The notes under the pieces: generated by a model
Told to the model about the DNA's origin: nothing
Seen by the model: only the letters and a program-made list of their open reading frames with translations
Database searches by the model: none
Position numbers and translations under genes: made by a program
Origin: Porphyrobacter sp. IPPAS B-1204
GTDB lineage: Bacteria > Pseudomonadota > Alphaproteobacteria > Sphingomonadales > Sphingomonadaceae
Length of the DNA: 64,000 bases
Assembly (NCBI GenBank): GCA_003724185.1
Contig: RHGM01000001.1
Coordinates: forward strand, 1,386,001-1,450,000
Direction: 5' to 3'
Shown: piece after piece, positions 62,118 through 64,000 of the stretch
Position numbering within the stretch: the stretch's first letter is position 1
Layout of the letters: every line of letters starts with the position of its first letter

Positions 62118-63479
62118 TTATCGCGCCGCCGTTTCCAGCCGCGCCCGCGCCTCATTTTCGCCGATCAGGGGCAGCAATTCGCCCATATCGGGGCCGTGGT
62201 CCATGCCGGTGAGCGCCTGGCGCAGCGGCAGGAACAGCGCGCGGCCCTTGCGCCCGGTGGCCTCCTTGAGCGCGGCAGTGAGCGCGCCCCACGGATCGTC
62301 ACCCCAGACCAGCGTCTCGGCTGCCGTAGCGAGGAACGCCTTGTCATCGTCGGTGAACGCGGGCGGGGCAATCGGCCCGGTGACAAGCCGCCACCAGTCC
62401 GCCGCCTCACCGATATGCGCAAGGTTGGGGCGGATCGCGTGCCACCCGGCCTCGTCCATCCCCTCGGGCAAGCGTGCCGCGACAGCATCGAACGGCAATT
62501 GGTGGACGATCCCGGCGTTGAGCCGTTCGAGATCTTCCTCGTCAAACTTGGCCGGCGCGCGCCCAAAGGTGGCAAGGTCAAAGCTGGCCACCAGCGCAGC
62601 CCGGTCGGCAATCGGTTCCACCGGCTGCGACGTGCCGAGCCGCGCGAGCAGCGCAATGATCGCTTCCGGCTCGATCCCTCGGTCGCGGAAAGTATCGCAG
62701 CCCAATGAGCCAAGCCGCTTCGACAGCTTGCCCTCACGCCCCACCAGCAGCGCTTCATGGGCGAAGGCGGGAAGCGATTTTGCTGCACCTTCGTGCGCAG
62801 CGAATGCTGCAGCATAAAGTGCGGTAAAGATCTGAATTTGCACGGCAGTGTTGGACACGTGATCCTCTCCGCGCAGCACTTGGGATACGCCCATGTCAAT
62901 ATCATCGACCGCGCTCGGCATCATGTAGAGCCACGATCCATCGGCGCGGCGGATCACCGGATCGGAAAGCTGGGCCGGATCGAATTTCTGGGTGCCGCGG
63001 ATGCCGTCCTCCCACTGGATCGGTTCGGCATGATCGAGCAGGAAGCGCCAGTGCGCAGGGGTGCCCTCGGCCTCCCTTGCGGCCCGTTCGGCATCGGTCA
63101 GCTTCAGCGCTGCCCGGTCATAGATCGGCGGCAGACCCCGCCCGAGCGCGATCTTGCGCTTGACCTCAAGTTCCTGCGCGGTCTCGTAACAGGGGTAAAT
63201 CCGGCCCGCCGCCTTCAGCGCATCAAAGGCGGCTTCGTATCGCTCCAGCCGGGCCGACTGCCGCTCCTCGCGGTCCCAATCGAGGCCCAGCCAGCGCAGG
63301 TCGGCACGAATGGCATCGGCATATTCCTCGCTGCTGCGCGCCGCGTCGGTATCGTCAATGCGCAGGATGAAGGCGCCGCCCGCCTGCCGCGCCAGCATCC
63401 AGTTGTGGAGCGCGGTGCGGATATTGCCGACATGCAGACGGCCGGTGGGCGACGGGGCGAAGCGGGTGGTGGTGGTCAT
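62118..63479 (-). CDS. gltX: Glutamate--tRNA ligase
   Basis: A 453-residue class I aminoacyl-tRNA synthetase that charges tRNA-Glu (or also tRNA-Gln, as in organisms that use the transamidation route). The HIGH motif appears as HVGN (16-19) after RFAPSPTG, and the KMSKS motif as KLSKR (251-255). The GEDHVSNT motif is also present. Alphaproteobacteria often carry two GluRS copies, so a paralogue may exist elsewhere. Length is normal. Confidence 0.95.
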   Translation of the reverse strand: MTTTTRFAPSPTGRLHVGNIRTALHNWMLARQAGGAFILRIDDTDAARSSEEYADAIRADLRWLGLDWDREERQSARLERYEAAFDALKAAGRIYPCYETAQELEVKRKIALGRGLPPIYDRAALKLTDAERAAREAEGTPAHWRFLLDHAEPIQWEDGIRGTQKFDPAQLSDPVIRRADGSWLYMMPSAVDDIDMGVSQVLRGEDHVSNTAVQIQIFTALYAAAFAAHEGAAKSLPAFAHEALLVGREGKLSKRLGSLGCDTFRDRGIEPEAIIALLARLGTSQPVEPIADRAALVASFDLATFGRAPAKFDEEDLERLNAGIVHQLPFDAVAARLPEGMDEAGWHAIRPNLAHIGEAADWWRLVTGPIAPPAFTDDDKAFLATAAETLVWGDDPWGALTAALKEATGRKGRALFLPLRQALTGMDHGPDMGELLPLIGENEARARLETAAR

Positions 63480-63506
63480 GGCTCGCCCGTTAGCGCGGCT
63501 AGATGA

Positions 63507-63929
63507 TTATTGCGAGTAGAGCGTGACCTGATGCTCGCCGCCAGCGAGGATCAGCGCGTTCGAGGGCTCGCGCCCGGCGCTGGTGGCGGCATCGACGGCG
63601 GTTGCCAGATCGAACACCAGATGATGGATCCGCGCGCTGGCAAGGCAGGCAGGATCGGGCGAAGCACTACGCCGCAGTGTAAGCGCCCGCCCTTTCATGC
63701 GGTAATCCCAGGCATAGCCATTGCACGGGCCATCAAACTCGATGCGATCAGGCGCAATCGACAGGGTGAGGCCGAAAGGCCCGTCAATCGCCTTGCCGTC
63801 AATCGCCGCGACCCGGTATTCGCCGACCAGACTGGCAACCGGCTGTGTGTCGCTGATGGCATCGGGGAGGGGGACGGGAACACAGGCACCCAGCATGGCA
63901 AGGGCGATGAGGGGGAGAGCACGGTTCAT
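63507..63929 (-). CDS. Small META-like lipoprotein
   Basis: A 140-residue lipoprotein: the signal peptide ends in the lipobox MLGAC (Cys16). The mature part is beta-rich (VGEYRVAAIDGKAID, then CNGYAWDYRMKGRALTL), resembling META/HslJ-like domains, with cysteines 80-100 residues in. Probably periplasm-facing and attached to a membrane. Function unknown. It is 27 bp upstream of gltX on the same strand and may be co-transcribed. Confidence 0.72.
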   Translation of the reverse strand: MNRALPLIALAMLGACVPVPLPDAISDTQPVASLVGEYRVAAIDGKAIDGPFGLTLSIAPDRIEFDGPCNGYAWDYRMKGRALTLRRSASPDPACLASARIHHLVFDLATAVDAATSAGREPSNALILAGGEHQVTLYSQ

Positions 63930-63969
63930 CTCCGCTCTCTAGCACGGCAGTGCCAGCGCTGCGACCCTG

Positions 63970-64000
63970 TCACAAGGCGCGCAGCTCCGCCGCCGCCAGA
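63970..64000 (-). CDS. Possible C-terminal end of a gene entering from the right
   Basis: The minus-strand reading ends in the residues LAAAELRAL followed by TGA at 63970-63972. Only nine or ten codons are visible, so the product cannot be named, and the frame could be chance. Confidence 0.25.
   Translation of the reverse strand, partial: LAAAELRAL

Noticed and set aside
1..64000. CRISPR array or rRNA operon
   Set aside because: No regularly spaced identical repeats and no conserved rRNA sequence were found in the window.

Overview
The window looks like a chromosomal segment of a GC-rich alphaproteobacterium, most likely a sphingomonad of the Erythrobacteraceae type. This is inferred from the gene content (bc1 Rieske protein, DUF4102-type tRNA integrase, many TonB receptors, paired Rieske oxygenases, stand-alone GluRS) and from the high-GC codon use. 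No species can be named from the sequence alone.

Layout. (1) 1-9294 is core chromosome: the end-truncated Rieske subunit of cytochrome bc1, pgeF, pepN, a YeeZ-like epimerase, a DMT exporter coupled to a threonine aldolase, a small GNAT protein and a YdbS/YdbT-type PH-domain pair. (2) 9404-18325 is a catabolic-looking cluster: glutathione S-transferase, two SDR dehydrogenases, an MFS transporter, two Rieske ring-hydroxylating oxygenase alpha subunits and a TonB-dependent receptor. No reductase or ferredoxin partner is present. (3) 18537-22009 holds a GAF-GGDEF-EAL protein, a REP-like intergenic region and an NDUFA9-like NAD(P)-binding protein. (4) tRNA-Leu(CAG) at 22354-22440 marks the left edge of a genomic island. 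A 34-bp perfect direct repeat inside a 110-bp imperfect repeat recurs at 57.7-57.8 kb, which gives an island period of 35,272 bp. (5) 58043-63929 returns to core genes: frameshifted rlmJ, a second TonB receptor, gltX and a small lipoprotein.

The island (about 22.4-57.8 kb) carries an integrase, an ORC/AAA-like NTPase, ICE-type small proteins, a four-gene operon, an ardC antirestriction gene and a mobilisation module (MobF relaxase, coupling protein, small accessory protein, no type IV secretion genes). It then has an AlpA regulator, an AbiE-type toxin-antitoxin pair, a second stand-alone AbiEi-like gene, an orphan HipB-like regulator, a six-gene envelope operon of unknown function and a divergent wHTH/TPR regulator. 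It is best read as an integrative mobilisable element loaded with defence and maintenance genes.

The most interesting system is the operon at 28291-38729. It has a DNA cytosine-5 methyltransferase, frameshifted in this sequence at an A9 tract, followed by three translationally coupled genes of 703, 503 and 1819 codons. Their order, sizes and ATPase motifs resemble the DptF-DptG-DptH restriction module of phosphorothioation systems. The large protein shows a PD-(D/E)XK nuclease motif ahead of a HerA/FtsK-like ATPase. No dnd modification genes are present, so I infer a restriction-modification-like system in which 5-methylcytosine replaces phosphorothioation as the self mark. The envelope operon at 50282-55984 is the second candidate for something undescribed.

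Two genes, the methyltransferase and rlmJ, are broken by single-base frameshifts in low-complexity sequence. This could be real mutation or phase variation, or base-calling error.
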